Source of the DNA: Leptospira gomenensis | GTDB taxonomy: Bacteria; Spirochaetota; Leptospiria; Leptospirales; Leptospiraceae | Direction: 5' to 3' | NCBI RefSeq assembly: GCF_004770155.1 | Contig: NZ_RQFA01000073.1 | Location: 101,001-165,000, forward strand | Length of the DNA: 64,000 nt | In this document: piece by piece, positions 30,965 through 40,940 of the stretch | How the letters are laid out: each line of letters starts with the position of its first letter | Position numbering within the stretch: position 1 is the stretch's first letter | The notes under the pieces: model-generated | The model's database searches: none | The model's input: the letters and a program-made list of their open reading frames with translations, nothing else | What the model was told of the DNA's origin: nothing | Position numbers and translations under genes: made by a program

Positions 30965-32380
30965 ATGGAACAAGTTATACAAACGGAATCTACCATCGAA
31001 GATCGTTATTATCGCGCCGATAATTTTCCGAAAGGACTTACGCGTAAAGTCGTCGAATCCATTTCTCATATCAAAAACGAGCCGGGCTGGCTGACGGAAT
31101 TCCGACTCAAAGCCTTCGAAATCTACGAACAAAAACCGATGCCTACTTGGGGATTTTTTCCCAACTTCAACGTGGACATCGACTCTTATACTCATTATAT
31201 CGGTTCCAATCAAACGAAGAAAAAATCCTGGGACGAGGTCGATCCGGAAGTTTTAAAGTCCTTCGAACGACTCGGAATCCCCGAACACGAACGCAAGTAT
31301 CTCGCGGGAATCGAAGCGATGAACGATTCCGAAACCGTCTATGCAAACGTGAAAAAGGAACTCACGGAACTCGGGATTCTTTTCTGTGATATCGATACGG
31401 CCATCCGCGAATTTCCGGACATCGTTCGCAAATATCTCGGAACGGTCGTGAGCGTCGGAGACAATAAATTCTCCGCTCTCAATAGCTGCGTTTTCTCGGG
31501 AGGTTCCTTCGCCTACGTTCCCAAAGGAGTTAAAACTCCGATGCCTCTTCAGGCTTACTTCAAAGTAACCGCCGCGTCCTCCGGTCAATACGAAAGAACA
31601 TTACTGATCGCTGATGAAGGAGCGGAGATCGAATACTCGGAAGGTTGTTCGTCCGTGCAGGACAAAGGCACGAACTTCCACACAGCCGTAGTCGAACTGA
31701 TCGCCCACAAAAACGCGAAGATCTTTTACACGACCATCCAGAACTGGAAGAAGAACATGTACAACTGGACCGTCAAACGCGGGTTATGTTATGAACGCGG
31801 ACATATTACCTGGACCGACGTGAATATCGGAGCCAATACGATCAAATATCCGGGAATTGTCCTGCAAGGAGATCATTCCACCGGAGACATTCTTTCCCTC
31901 GCGTTCGCGGGAGGAGGGCAGATCCAGGACACGGGCGCCAGGATCATCCACGTAGGCAAAAACACCCGGAGTAATATATTAGCAAAAGGTGTTTCTCTCG
32001 ACGGTGGAATCAATTCCTACAGAGGGCTTGTCAAGTTTACCGGCGGTTCCGAAAATTCGTACTCTCACGTGAAGTGCGACGGTTTGATGATGGACAATCG
32101 TTCCCAATCACACGCGTATCCCTACAACGACGTCTCCGGTCAAAACGGAACCTTAAATTACGAAGCCACCGTTTCCCGTATCGACGAGGATCAATTGTTT
32201 TATCTTCAATCCAGGGGGCTTTCCGAAGACGACGCGAAACTTCTGATCATCAACGGATTCTGCGAAGGGGTCACCAAACACCTCAACGTGGAATACTCGG
32301 TGGAGATGACAAGACTCATCCGTATGATCCTAGAAGACGGACACGTGATCCAGGAAAACAACACCTCCGTAGTCGTTTGA
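30965..32380 (+). CDS. sufB: Fe-S cluster assembly scaffold protein SufB
   Basis: 471 residues from ATG 30965 behind AGGAG. Recognisable SufB segments include [55 protein letters not shown] and [20 protein letters not shown]. The C-terminal part carries [15 protein letters not shown], with the conserved Cys. SufB, with SufC and SufD, builds Fe-S clusters in the cytosol. Here no sufC, sufD or sufS is adjacent: the upstream neighbour is a peroxiredoxin and the downstream one a histidine kinase, so partner genes must be elsewhere. The leader consists of a 35-bp repeat array, which probably places the promoter upstream of or inside the repeats. Confidence 0.95.
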   Translation: MEQVIQTESTIEDRYYRADNFPKGLTRKVVESISHIKNEPGWLTEFRLKAFEIYEQKPMPTWGFFPNFNVDIDSYTHYIGSNQTKKKSWDEVDPEVLKSFERLGIPEHERKYLAGIEAMNDSETVYANVKKELTELGILFCDIDTAIREFPDIVRKYLGTVVSVGDNKFSALNSCVFSGGSFAYVPKGVKTPMPLQAYFKVTAASSGQYERTLLIADEGAEIEYSEGCSSVQDKGTNFHTAVVELIAHKNAKIFYTTIQNWKKNMYNWTVKRGLCYERGHITWTDVNIGANTIKYPGIVLQGDHSTGDILSLAFAGGGQIQDTGARIIHVGKNTRSNILAKGVSLDGGINSYRGLVKFTGGSENSYSHVKCDGLMMDNRSQSHAYPYNDVSGQNGTLNYEATVSRIDEDQLFYLQSRGLSEDDAKLLIINGFCEGVTKHLNVEYSVEMTRLIRMILEDGHVIQENNTSVVV

Positions 32381-32585
32381 TCCGCCGTAATCGTGTCGGA
32401 TCATCGACGGTGACTTCCTTCTCCACAGACCATTCCGCCTTGGCGTTCGGTTTCGAAGTTCGTCGGATCGATGTCGTACGATCGAGAGTCGGTTCGCAAA
32501 AAGATAATTCCCGTCAAAAGGATCCGTTTCCGTTTGGACCGGAGCGATTTTACACGTCTTTTATTGCAAGTAACCGTTTTTATCC

Positions 32586-35500
32586 ATGACTCCGTTCGAT
32601 CCGCAGATTCTCGATTCCGAATTCTTTCGAAGGATTTTCGAAACCAGCGGAGAAGGAATCGTCGTCGCGTATCCGGACGGAACTTTGTGGGAAACCAATC
32701 CTTCCTTTCGAACCCTCACCGGCTATTCCGTGACGGAATCGGACCGACTCCGTTTTTGGGATTTCCTTCCCGAGATTTGGTCCGAAATCCGCTCCTCCGT
32801 CTGGGAAACGGATCCGCTTCCCGAAGTGTTCCGCCGAGAAACGGAAACGGAATGGGTTCGTAAAGACGGCTCCAAAGTTTTTCTTTCCGTTCAGGTGCAT
32901 CTCGTCCGGAACGATTCCCGAAAACCCGCCGCGTTCTGGGCCTTATTCCGTGACGTTTCCGAACGCAAACGCGCCGATCATATTCAAAAAAAGTTATATG
33001 ATGAAGTCAAGGAAGGTTGGGAAGCGTTGAGGAGGATTTTTCTTCTCAATCCTTTTCCTATGGCGATCACCGAAATCGAGACCGGAAAACTTCTCGAAGC
33101 CAACCGTAAGTTCGCCGAACAGATTGAATACGATCTCGAAAGTCTGATCGGTAAAACGACTCTCGAACTCGGTGTTTGGTTTTCTCCTGAAATTCGGGAG
33201 ACCGCTGTTTCGATCCTGAAACGGGACGGGTTTGTGGACGGAATCGAAATTCCATTCCGAACGACGAAAGGCAAGGAATTCTGGGGACTTTTTTCCGCGC
33301 AGCCCATCGAATACAAGGGGAAAACCGCCCTTCTTACGATTACCGTTCCCATGACCGACCGAATCAAAATGGAACGGGAAAAACAAAGGCTTTTGGACGA
33401 GGTAAAAGACAAAGAGGAAATTCTAAATCAGATTTTTAGAATGAACCCTTCCGCGATTACATTATCAAAATCTAATGGAACGTATCTAGACGTGAACGAC
33501 CTTTTCCTGGAATATCTGGGTAAGACGAGGGAGGAGGTGATCGGCAAAACGCCCTCCGAACTCGGGGTTTATTACGACTCCGAAGACCGGAATCGGATTT
33601 TGGAAGCGCTCGGGAACGAAGGTATCGTGCGGAATCTGGAAGTGAAGATGCGAACCGCGGACGGTAAGGTTTCGACGATTCTTTTTTCGGCGAGAATGAT
33701 CGAGTCCTTCGGCGAAAAAAAAATCCTCGCGATCGGTCACGATATTTCCGAGATCAAGGCTTCCGCTGAAGATACGGCCCGCCTCTCGAAGGAGTTGGAA
33801 CACAATCAGGATTTATTCCGGAAGGTTTTCCAGTTGATCCCTTCCTCTCTCGTCGTCACCGATTTGGAGACGCGTAAGATCGTGGACGTCAACGAACGTT
33901 TCCTCGAACTCATTCAACTCGATCGCGAAGACGTGATCGGCAAAACCACACCCGAGATTCACGTCTGGGACAAGGCGGCCAATTTTAGAAGCCAAGTTTA
34001 CGAGGCACTCTCCAAAACGGACGAAGTGAAAAACCTGGAATCGGTTTTTATGGCTTCGGACGGAACCACGATTCCCGTTTTGTATTACGCGAGGATCGTG
34101 GAATTGAACGGTAGAAAACGAGTGATCTCTCTCGCTACCGATATCACGGAAAAGAAAAAAGGAGAAGAGGAACGAAGACGCCTCGACGAGGAACTTAGAC
34201 TGAGTAAGGATCTTTTCGAGAAGTTGTTCCAACTTACACCCGCCGCCGTTTCGCTTTCCGATCTGGAAACCGGAATCTATCGTCAAGTCAATCAGTCGTA
34301 TTGCGATCTGATCGGTTATTCCAGAGAACAAATCATAGGTAAGTCTTCGACGGAATTGGGAATCTGGAAAACCCCTTTCGATCGCGCGAGACTGATAAAG
34401 GAATTGGAGGAGAAAGGTTGGACCGGAGGAATCGAAGCCACCATCCGAAGTTCGGACGGTACTTCGAAACACGTTCTCTCCGGAAACAGAGTATTCCCGT
34501 TGGAAGGAAGGCTTATGTTACTCGCCCTATTGATCGACGTTACTGATAAAAAAAAGATGGAAGCCGAGCGAGACGAATACTTGGCGCGTATGCGGGAAAG
34601 TAAGGATTTGTTCGAGATGATCTTCGAGATGAATCCCGACACGATCACTCTGAGCGATATGGAAAACGGGAAATATCTCAACGTAAACGAACACTTCTCC
34701 GAAATGTTACAATATTCTAAAGAAGAAACTATAGGCAAAACCGCGGCCGAGTTGCGAATTTGGAACGACCCGAACGATAAAGAGAAAGTGTTGGATACTT
34801 TACAAAAGGAAGGTTTACTCCGCGATCTTGAGGTTCAATTCAGAAAGAAGGACGGATCCCTAGTGGACACGTTATTCTCCGCGCGTTTGGTGAACATAGG
34901 AAATTCTCCGGGAGCGATCGCGATCACGAGAGACGTCACTCTTTTGAAAAACGCCTCCCGAGAAAGAGAGGAACAATCCAAACGAATCACGATATACGCG
35001 CAAGCGTTGATGGCTATGGCGACCGATTCCGAGTTCGCATCCGGTAACACGGAAGCCGGAGCGCAAAAGATAGTAGTGATGGCTTCGGAAATTCTGGATT
35101 GCGACCGGGCTTCGATTTGGATTTTCGATAAGGAGAATCCGGAGTTTTGTCACAGTATCGCGGGATGGGATCGTAGAATTCAAAAACAACTTCCGACCGA
35201 TACCATCGACCTCGGAAACTATCCGGAATATTTCAACGCGATTCGTAAGGATCGATTCGTGGACGCGACGGAGGTCGCAGAGGATCCGAGGACGAAAAAA
35301 TTCGCGGAAGATCGAGGCGCCGACGAAGGAGTTCGTTCTTTGTTGGACGCGCCTTTTTTTCTCCGAGGAAAAATCCGCGGATTTTTGCGCGCCGAACATT
35401 GTAACGGATCGAAACGATGGAAAGGATACGAAAAACAATTCATCGTCACGGTCGCGGAACAGGTTACCCAACTTCTTTTGAACGCGGAACGCAAAGAAGC

Positions 35501-36557
35501 CAAAGAGGAATTGGAAAAGGCGGTTGAGGAGCGAACCTCCGAGTTGGCCTCCGCTCTCGCAAATCTTCATAAGACGCAGGACCAGTTGATTCTTTCCGAA
35601 AAGATGGCGGCCTTGGGACAATTGGTCGCCGGTATCGCACACGAAATCAACAATCCGTTAGGCGCCATTTCCGCTCTCAGCGGGGAATTGCGGGCTTATA
35701 TAGATTCCTCCTCGGAACGTCTGGAAAAATTAGGAGAAACGCTGTCGCTCGTGAATGCGGAGTTCGTGAAAAATCTTTCCCGGTTGATCCGCAAAGGGAT
35801 CACAACGAACGACAACAATCTTTCTCGGCAAAATAGACGTTCCGCGCTTTCGGAGATTAAGAATCGTCTGTCCGCGTTAGGTTATCCGAACGCGCACGAT
35901 CTCGCGGATCAACTCGTGGACAACGGGCTTTTGTCCGCATTGGACGAATTCGAGGAGTTATTCTCCGATTCGAAACATTATCCTTTGCTAAAGTTCGCTC
36001 TCGAAGAGATTCAAACTTATAAGAACATAGTTTTTATCCGACTTGCCGTCGATCGTACCTCTAAGATCGTATACGCTCTGAAAAATTACGCGCATATCGA
36101 TACCGGTGAATCGGAAGGAAAGATCGAAACCGATCTTGCGGAAAACATCGAAACCGTTTTGACTATCTACCACAATAAAATCAAAGCGGGTGTGGATCTC
36201 GATCTGAATTTCGAGTTTCGTCCTTTGATCAAAGCCTACCCGGACGATCTCGTTCAAGTATGGACCAATCTGATTTATAACGCTCTGCAAGCGATGCGTT
36301 TTAAGGGGAAAATACGGATATCGACGAACGATTTGGGGGAAGAGGTTCTCGTTTCGATCGAGGATGACGGACCGGGAGTTCCCGAAAAACTAAAGGATAA
36401 GATTTTCGATCCGTTTTTTACTACCAAAGGACCGGGAGAAGGAAGCGGTTTAGGTTTGGATATTTCCAGACGGATCGTAAAAAAACACGACGGAAGGATC
36501 GAATTGGAATCGGCTCCCGGAAAAACGGTCTTCCGCGTTTACCTTCCAAAGAATTAA
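32586..36557 (+). CDS. Sensor histidine kinase with six PAS domains and GAF
   Basis: 1323 residues, no membrane helices. Six PAS modules of about 130 residues begin near 10, 148, 280, 411, 542 and 677. The last five share a common pattern ([20 protein letters not shown], later [11 protein letters not shown]), as if made by internal duplication. A GAF domain follows at about 805-965 ([19 protein letters not shown]), then a coiled coil and HisKA with H1019 in [12 protein letters not shown]. An insert of about 100 residues separates HisKA from the ATPase domain ([35 protein letters not shown]). It probably integrates several cytosolic cues. No partner regulator is adjacent; the 205-base gap before it shows no clear promoter. 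Confidence 0.88.
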   Translation: MTPFDPQILDSEFFRRIFETSGEGIVVAYPDGTLWETNPSFRTLTGYSVTESDRLRFWDFLPEIWSEIRSSVWETDPLPEVFRRETETEWVRKDGSKVFLSVQVHLVRNDSRKPAAFWALFRDVSERKRADHIQKKLYDEVKEGWEALRRIFLLNPFPMAITEIETGKLLEANRKFAEQIEYDLESLIGKTTLELGVWFSPEIRETAVSILKRDGFVDGIEIPFRTTKGKEFWGLFSAQPIEYKGKTALLTITVPMTDRIKMEREKQRLLDEVKDKEEILNQIFRMNPSAITLSKSNGTYLDVNDLFLEYLGKTREEVIGKTPSELGVYYDSEDRNRILEALGNEGIVRNLEVKMRTADGKVSTILFSARMIESFGEKKILAIGHDISEIKASAEDTARLSKELEHNQDLFRKVFQLIPSSLVVTDLETRKIVDVNERFLELIQLDREDVIGKTTPEIHVWDKAANFRSQVYEALSKTDEVKNLESVFMASDGTTIPVLYYARIVELNGRKRVISLATDITEKKKGEEERRRLDEELRLSKDLFEKLFQLTPAAVSLSDLETGIYRQVNQSYCDLIGYSREQIIGKSSTELGIWKTPFDRARLIKELEEKGWTGGIEATIRSSDGTSKHVLSGNRVFPLEGRLMLLALLIDVTDKKKMEAERDEYLARMRESKDLFEMIFEMNPDTITLSDMENGKYLNVNEHFSEMLQYSKEETIGKTAAELRIWNDPNDKEKVLDTLQKEGLLRDLEVQFRKKDGSLVDTLFSARLVNIGNSPGAIAITRDVTLLKNASREREEQSKRITIYAQALMAMATDSEFASGNTEAGAQKIVVMASEILDCDRASIWIFDKENPEFCHSIAGWDRRIQKQLPTDTIDLGNYPEYFNAIRKDRFVDATEVAEDPRTKKFAEDRGADEGVRSLLDAPFFLRGKIRGFLRAEHCNGSKRWKGYEKQFIVTVAEQVTQLLLNAERKEAKEELEKAVEERTSELASALANLHKTQDQLILSEKMAALGQLVAGIAHEINNPLGAISALSGELRAYIDSSSERLEKLGETLSLVNAEFVKNLSRLIRKGITTNDNNLSRQNRRSALSEIKNRLSALGYPNAHDLADQLVDNGLLSALDEFEELFSDSKHYPLLKFALEEIQTYKNIVFIRLAVDRTSKIVYALKNYAHIDTGESEGKIETDLAENIETVLTIYHNKIKAGVDLDLNFEFRPLIKAYPDDLVQVWTNLIYNALQAMRFKGKIRISTNDLGEEVLVSIEDDGPGVPEKLKDKIFDPFFTTKGPGEGSGLGLDISRRIVKKHDGRIELESAPGKTVFRVYLPKN

Positions 36558-36728
36558 TTCAACTTTTTGAATATATTTTTATCACGCAGATTCGAACCAA
36601 CTTTTCCGGCGTATCCTGCATAAATTTCGTGTCCCTTTCGGGGTTCGTGTTAAAGGAAAGCGCGGAAAGTCGATTGGAATTCTTCAATAAAATGTTGAAT
36701 TCCTATAAAAATTAATTTCCATTGCCTG

Positions 36729-37577
36729 ATGGAAAATAAAATTCTAGGTTGGTTTTTGTTTTTAGGCTTTGCGATTTTTATTTCCGGGTTCTTCGTCTCT
36801 AAACCGGCTTCCGAGTCCGATAACTCCGCAAGTCCCTCCTTGATCTCCGGTTTCGTTTCGTTTTTAGGTGAACTCAAAACTTCGATGGAATCGTCTCAAT
36901 CCTCCTCGGTTTCCACTACGAATCAGGAAGATTCCCGAGAGATTTTCAGCCGAGCCTATCAGGCGTATGAAAAAGGCGATTATCAGGAGGCGATCGAAAC
37001 TTATTCGCGTTATATAGACGCGGTTTCGAACGATCCGGCCGCACATTACAACCGCGCTTTGGCGTATTACAATTCGAGTCGTTACCAAGAGGCTTTGACG
37101 GACTTAGATCGGGCGATCGAGCTGGATCCGAATAACGTAGATTATTATTTTTATAAGGCCTATTCGCTTGAATATTTGGACGATTGTGCGGAGGCCATCG
37201 CCGCCTTTCAGAAATATTTGGAACAAAAGGATGGAGACGTTTCCTTTTACGGACACAAGGCTCGCTGCGAAAATCAGGAAAAAAATTTCGAGCAGGGATT
37301 GAAAGACGCACTAAAGGCGCAGGCGTTGGATAAGAACGACGCCTATTCCCTTTTCGAAATCGCGTTCGCCCAATACGCTCTGGGGCGGTATTCCGATTCG
37401 GCGGATAGTTATACGAAGCTCTTGAAGATTCAACCTAAAAACCAAATAGCGCTCCGCAACCGCGGATTGTCGCTGATAATGACCAAAAAAACGGCCGCCG
37501 CGTGTAGGGATTTCAGAAAATCCGCTCAACTCGGATACGAGGAAGCAAAGGAAAGTATAAAAGAATATTGTAATTAA
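36729..37577 (+). CDS. TPR-repeat protein with N-terminal membrane anchor
   Basis: 282 residues from ATG 36729. The N-terminal helix (ILGWFLFLGFAIFISGFFVS) is a signal anchor; a Ser-rich linker follows. From about residue 75 to the end there are roughly six tetratricopeptide units, with the canonical pattern clear in SRAYQAYEKGDYQEAIETYS, AHYNRALAYYNSSRYQEAL and EIAFAQYALGRYSDSADSY. The last unit (ACRDFRKSAQLGYEEAKES) is Sel1-like. It is a protein-protein interaction scaffold, probably facing the periplasm. Its stop overlaps that of the convergent DUF2079 gene by four bases (37574-37577), leaving no room for a terminator. Confidence 0.85.
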   Translation: MENKILGWFLFLGFAIFISGFFVSKPASESDNSASPSLISGFVSFLGELKTSMESSQSSSVSTTNQEDSREIFSRAYQAYEKGDYQEAIETYSRYIDAVSNDPAAHYNRALAYYNSSRYQEALTDLDRAIELDPNNVDYYFYKAYSLEYLDDCAEAIAAFQKYLEQKDGDVSFYGHKARCENQEKNFEQGLKDALKAQALDKNDAYSLFEIAFAQYALGRYSDSADSYTKLLKIQPKNQIALRNRGLSLIMTKKTAAACRDFRKSAQLGYEEAKESIKEYCN

Positions 37578-39205
37578 CGTATGCTCTTTTCGCAGGACTT
37601 GTTCGCTTTATTCTCTGAACAATATAATACGAAATCCTCGGTGTCGGCGACGAGTTTTACCGCTCCCGATTGCAAATCTGGTTTCAGCCGATCGAGTATT
37701 TTTTCCGAGGAAACGTAGGGAGAGTTATACTTTCTATCGAAGACGATCCATTTCTTCCAACTTCTATCCTCCCTAATCGGAAACGTTTCGTTGTTTCCTG
37801 GAAGGAAGGGCGATACGTGAAATCCGGCCGAAACTTCATCGCCCGAGGGAATCAACCGCAATAGACTTTCCAGTTGCGAAACTTTATCCGGACGGACGGA
37901 AAGGCGGATCGGGTACGCGGAGTCCAACGAGTTCCGATACGAAGATAAAACGAACGCGCAAACGATCAAAACGGTCCGTTTGGTTTCTTTGTCGCGTAAA
38001 AAAAGGAAAGGTTTTTCCTTTCCAGAAACGAATCGTTCGATCGTTTGTGCACCCGTTTTTACGAACAGTAGTAGAAACGGCACGAGCGGATACACGTAGT
38101 AACTGTATAAGTCCCGCACCCAGGGATGAATAGACATTCGAAAAACGGAATATAGCCCTAAAAAAGGAAGAATTACCCAGCTTCCGGTCCAGTTCCAAAA
38201 ACCCAGTTCTAAGCTGAGGTCACGGATCCCTTTCCAATATCGGGCCCTGTTTTCGGGATTTTGTACGTATTGAAAAACCCCTTGTATCGGCCGTTCGAAG
38301 GTAGTTCCCCAGTAATCGCTCCAGTTTCTTTCGGCGGTATTTCCCGCCAAATATCTCAAAGCAGGATGTAACAGAATAAAATAAAATACGCATATAATAA
38401 AAATGTAAAACCATTCTCGTTTTCTTTCCCGATCGTAAACGACCGCTCCCAGAGAAAGGGCCGCCATATAAACGGAAAGATCCTCCTTGATTCCCAGATA
38501 AATCGCGAGACCGGTAGTCCAAAGTAAAAAACTTCTTTTTCTAATTCCCAAATAAAGGATCAAAACGGCGACGGGGATAAGGATTTCAAAATGTAGGGAA
38601 TGGGAAAGTCTGTAAAAACTCGACGAACCCGCCCAAAGTAAGGTTCCGGAAAGCGAAAGATCCTCCGACAGTCCGCTGTCACGAAGGAAACAATAAAGGA
38701 GAGGAAGTGTAAAAGAGGCGTAAAAAAACGAGGCGACCGCATAACTCGTGTTTGGCGGGAAAACAAGCGAAAACGGCGCCAAAAGTAGAGCCGAAGGAGT
38801 CATGTGATGCGATAAAAAATTCGCGTTCTCTCCCGCGCCGTAATATTGAGTTAGGAAAAAATCTCCGGAAAACGAAGCGCGTAACATTCTTTCCTGCGCG
38901 GTATAATCCAAGTCTCCGAGCAAAAATGAATTCAACGCGGTCTTCGAATAAAGGATTCCCTCCCCAAAGATAAAACAGGACCAATAAACGAGGAAGAAGT
39001 AGGATAGGACTCGTGCGTTTTTTAGAAATTTCCCGGGAAACTTTTTTTCGACCAGTAGTCTGAGCGGGTATCCGACTAACAGAAGAACTACGATCCAGGG
39101 AAGTCGTTCGTTTCCGGGAAGAATCAGAAACTGAATCGGAAGAAAAAGTATAAAGAACGGTAGCAGACCTGCGGTCTTCATCCCTGCCAAGATGTGGCGT
39201 TTCAT
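37574..39205 (-). CDS. DUF2079-family polytopic membrane protein
   Basis: 543 residues from ATG 39205, preceded by AGGAGG. About ten to twelve hydrophobic helices occupy residues 10-410, and a soluble C-terminal domain of about 120 residues follows. NFLSHHMTPSALLLAPFSL after the first long loop, with a His/Pro pair, and SLHFEILIPVAVLILYLGI are characteristic of DUF2079, a family distantly related to GT-C glycosyltransferases. It may transfer sugars from a lipid carrier to an extracytoplasmic acceptor; this is inferred from the fold class only. No sugar biosynthesis genes lie nearby. Confidence 0.75.
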   Translation of the reverse strand: MKRHILAGMKTAGLLPFFILFLPIQFLILPGNERLPWIVVLLLVGYPLRLLVEKKFPGKFLKNARVLSYFFLVYWSCFIFGEGILYSKTALNSFLLGDLDYTAQERMLRASFSGDFFLTQYYGAGENANFLSHHMTPSALLLAPFSLVFPPNTSYAVASFFYASFTLPLLYCFLRDSGLSEDLSLSGTLLWAGSSSFYRLSHSLHFEILIPVAVLILYLGIRKRSFLLWTTGLAIYLGIKEDLSVYMAALSLGAVVYDRERKREWFYIFIICVFYFILLHPALRYLAGNTAERNWSDYWGTTFERPIQGVFQYVQNPENRARYWKGIRDLSLELGFWNWTGSWVILPFLGLYSVFRMSIHPWVRDLYSYYVYPLVPFLLLFVKTGAQTIERFVSGKEKPFLFLRDKETKRTVLIVCAFVLSSYRNSLDSAYPIRLSVRPDKVSQLESLLRLIPSGDEVSAGFHVSPFLPGNNETFPIREDRSWKKWIVFDRKYNSPYVSSEKILDRLKPDLQSGAVKLVADTEDFVLYCSENKANKSCEKSIR

Positions 39206-39510
39206 CGGGAATTCCTCCTAAAATTTTCGAGGGTTTTGCGATTTTTTTTTACGTGAAATCCGCCGGGATCGCGCAAACAAATCGGAAAATGCGGATTTTT
39301 CCGATCTAAGTCCCGTCTCAGACACGAAACGGTGGGCTCCGGGCGGTTTATTTCCGCCGTCGTTCCTGGGAAACGAAAGAATCCGGGCAACGAACGACCG
39401 GTTTCCTTTCGGGAATAAGGTAAAAAATTATTTACAACTTCCGCGATTCTCGGAGACTTTCCCGGCTATTTATAAATCGAAGAATTTTTATAACGAGCAA
39501 GGAGTAATCG
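39206..39510. other. Divergent intergenic region
   Basis: 305 bases between the DUF2079 gene and the TMEM43-like gene, which point away from each other, so both promoters should lie here. An AT-rich stretch at 39418-39500 precedes the TMEM43-like gene. No palindrome or coding potential stood out. Confidence 0.4.
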
Positions 39511-40614
39511 ATGGCCTTTGAAAGCCCGGACGGAATGTCCTCAACGGAGAGTGTGGGTTTCCTTTCCCAGATGGGAAATTCATTCAAAAGTATTCTTACG
39601 GGAGTTGTTTTACTTCCCGTTTCGTTCATCATTATCTACAACGTGGAGACTTGCGAGCAGGCGAGCGCCGCTTTGAAAAACGCGGTTCCGGCGGGACAAG
39701 CAAAAGAAGGACAACCCTCGTATATTACGGGAACCTTAAAAGCGAGCCCTCTGGCGGGAACTTTCGTAAAAAGCGGACCTTACATTTCCTATTCGGTCAG
39801 TTCCGAAGTGTATGCCTGGGACGAAGAAGTAAAAACCGAAGGTTCGGGAAGTAATAAAAAAGAAGTAAGAAATTGTATCCTTGAATGGACGTCTTCTCCA
39901 AAAAATCCTTCCAACTTTAAACTCTCCGGATGTCGTACAAAAGCCTTTCATAGGAAATCGGTGAACGACCAATCCGAAGCAGCTAACGGCGGTTCGGTGA
40001 CTGCCGAAGGAAAAACCTATTCGGTGGATTTGGGCGAAGTCGATTTCACTTCCCAGGTCGCCTCTCGGGACGCGAACGAAGACGAGGTTTTGACGAACGG
40101 TTTCGTTTATGGAGAAGGTTACCTTTTCAGCTCCAAGGCTTGCGCTGATCAGGAAAAAGAAGGTTGTGAACGGGTGAAGGTTTCCGTTACTCCGATTCCA
40201 GAAGGAGAAATGACTTTCATCGGTGACGTCAAAGGCAACAAAGTAGGTAAATTCACTTCTTCCGAGGGAAATAAATTCTTGAGCGCGAGCGTGGGAGGTT
40301 TTGCCGAAACGATGGCCGATATAAAATCGGATGACAATACGATGAAATGGATCGGCAGGTTTATCGGTTTTATCGCGATGTTCTCCAGCTTTACTCTGAT
40401 GGCCGGTCCTCTCACTTCGCTTTTGAGTTTTATTCCGTTTCTCGGAGATTTGGGAGGAGGTTTGATCCGTATCGTTTTGGGAGTTGTCGCTTTCGTGATT
40501 ACCGCAATTACGATTCTTTTGATCAAATTCTGGTATATCTGGCTTCTTCTACTTTTGGGGGGAATCGGATACGCCATTTATAAAAAGAGATCGGCGACTC
40601 CAAGCGGAGCGTAA
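39511..40614 (+). CDS. TMEM43-like membrane protein
   Basis: 367 residues from ATG 39511 behind AAGGAG. One helix near residue 30 ([17 protein letters not shown]) precedes a large beta-rich extracytoplasmic domain of about 200 residues, and three helices close the protein ([56 protein letters not shown]). The order, the [16 protein letters not shown] motif and the [16 protein letters not shown] segment are those of the TMEM43/LUMA family, known from eukaryotic inner nuclear membranes and found sporadically in bacteria. Its function in bacteria is not known. A hairpin follows the gene. Confidence 0.8.
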   Translation: MAFESPDGMSSTESVGFLSQMGNSFKSILTGVVLLPVSFIIIYNVETCEQASAALKNAVPAGQAKEGQPSYITGTLKASPLAGTFVKSGPYISYSVSSEVYAWDEEVKTEGSGSNKKEVRNCILEWTSSPKNPSNFKLSGCRTKAFHRKSVNDQSEAANGGSVTAEGKTYSVDLGEVDFTSQVASRDANEDEVLTNGFVYGEGYLFSSKACADQEKEGCERVKVSVTPIPEGEMTFIGDVKGNKVGKFTSSEGNKFLSASVGGFAETMADIKSDDNTMKWIGRFIGFIAMFSSFTLMAGPLTSLLSFIPFLGDLGGGLIRIVLGVVAFVITAITILLIKFWYIWLLLLLGGIGYAIYKKRSATPSGA

Positions 40615-40646
40615 CAACTCGACCAGATATTCTTTTCACTTTTTTT

Positions 40647-40680
40647 GCAAGGTCGGCCCTTTTTCGAAGGGCGATCTTGC
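40647..40680 (+). terminator. Terminator-like hairpin after TMEM43-like gene
   Basis: GCAAGGTCGGCCCTT and AAGGGCGATCTTGC pair over about 14 bp, with one G-U pair and one bulged base, around a TTTCG loop. Flanking T and A runs extend the stem. There is no clean U-tract after it, so efficiency is uncertain. Confidence 0.45.
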
Positions 40681-40883
40681 AAAATTTCCAATCTCAAAAA
40701 TAAGCATTCCGACTTTCGCAAACCGCGGCAGCGCTTCTTTTCTTTAGATAATATAACACTCGTTTTATAATATGAAAACATGCCCATTTTCCTTGTAGCG
40801 GCCGATATAAAAATTGAACGCTTGCTATAAAAAAATATTTGCCTATAAATTCGAAATAACGAGAATTTAGCAAATATACAAAG

Positions 40884-40905
40884 CCTCGTAACGATCGTTA
40901 CAGGC
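40884..40905. promoter_or_regulatory. Palindromic operator candidate upstream of large lipoprotein operon
   Basis: GTAACGATCGTTAC (40888-40901) is a perfect 14-bp palindrome, extended by GCCT/AGGC with one bulged base. It lies 36 bases before the lipoprotein start, downstream of an AT-rich stretch (40820-40860). The position suits a repressor operator. The rest of this 326-base gap shows only the hairpin after the TMEM43-like gene. Confidence 0.45.
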
Positions 40906-40940
40906 TCTTCTCCTGGGAAATCGACGAAGGGGATTTAGGG

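Noticed and set aside
32381..32585. Inverted repeat GATCCG...CGGATC after sufB as a terminator
   Set aside because: Only a 6-bp stem with a 12-base loop and no U-tract.
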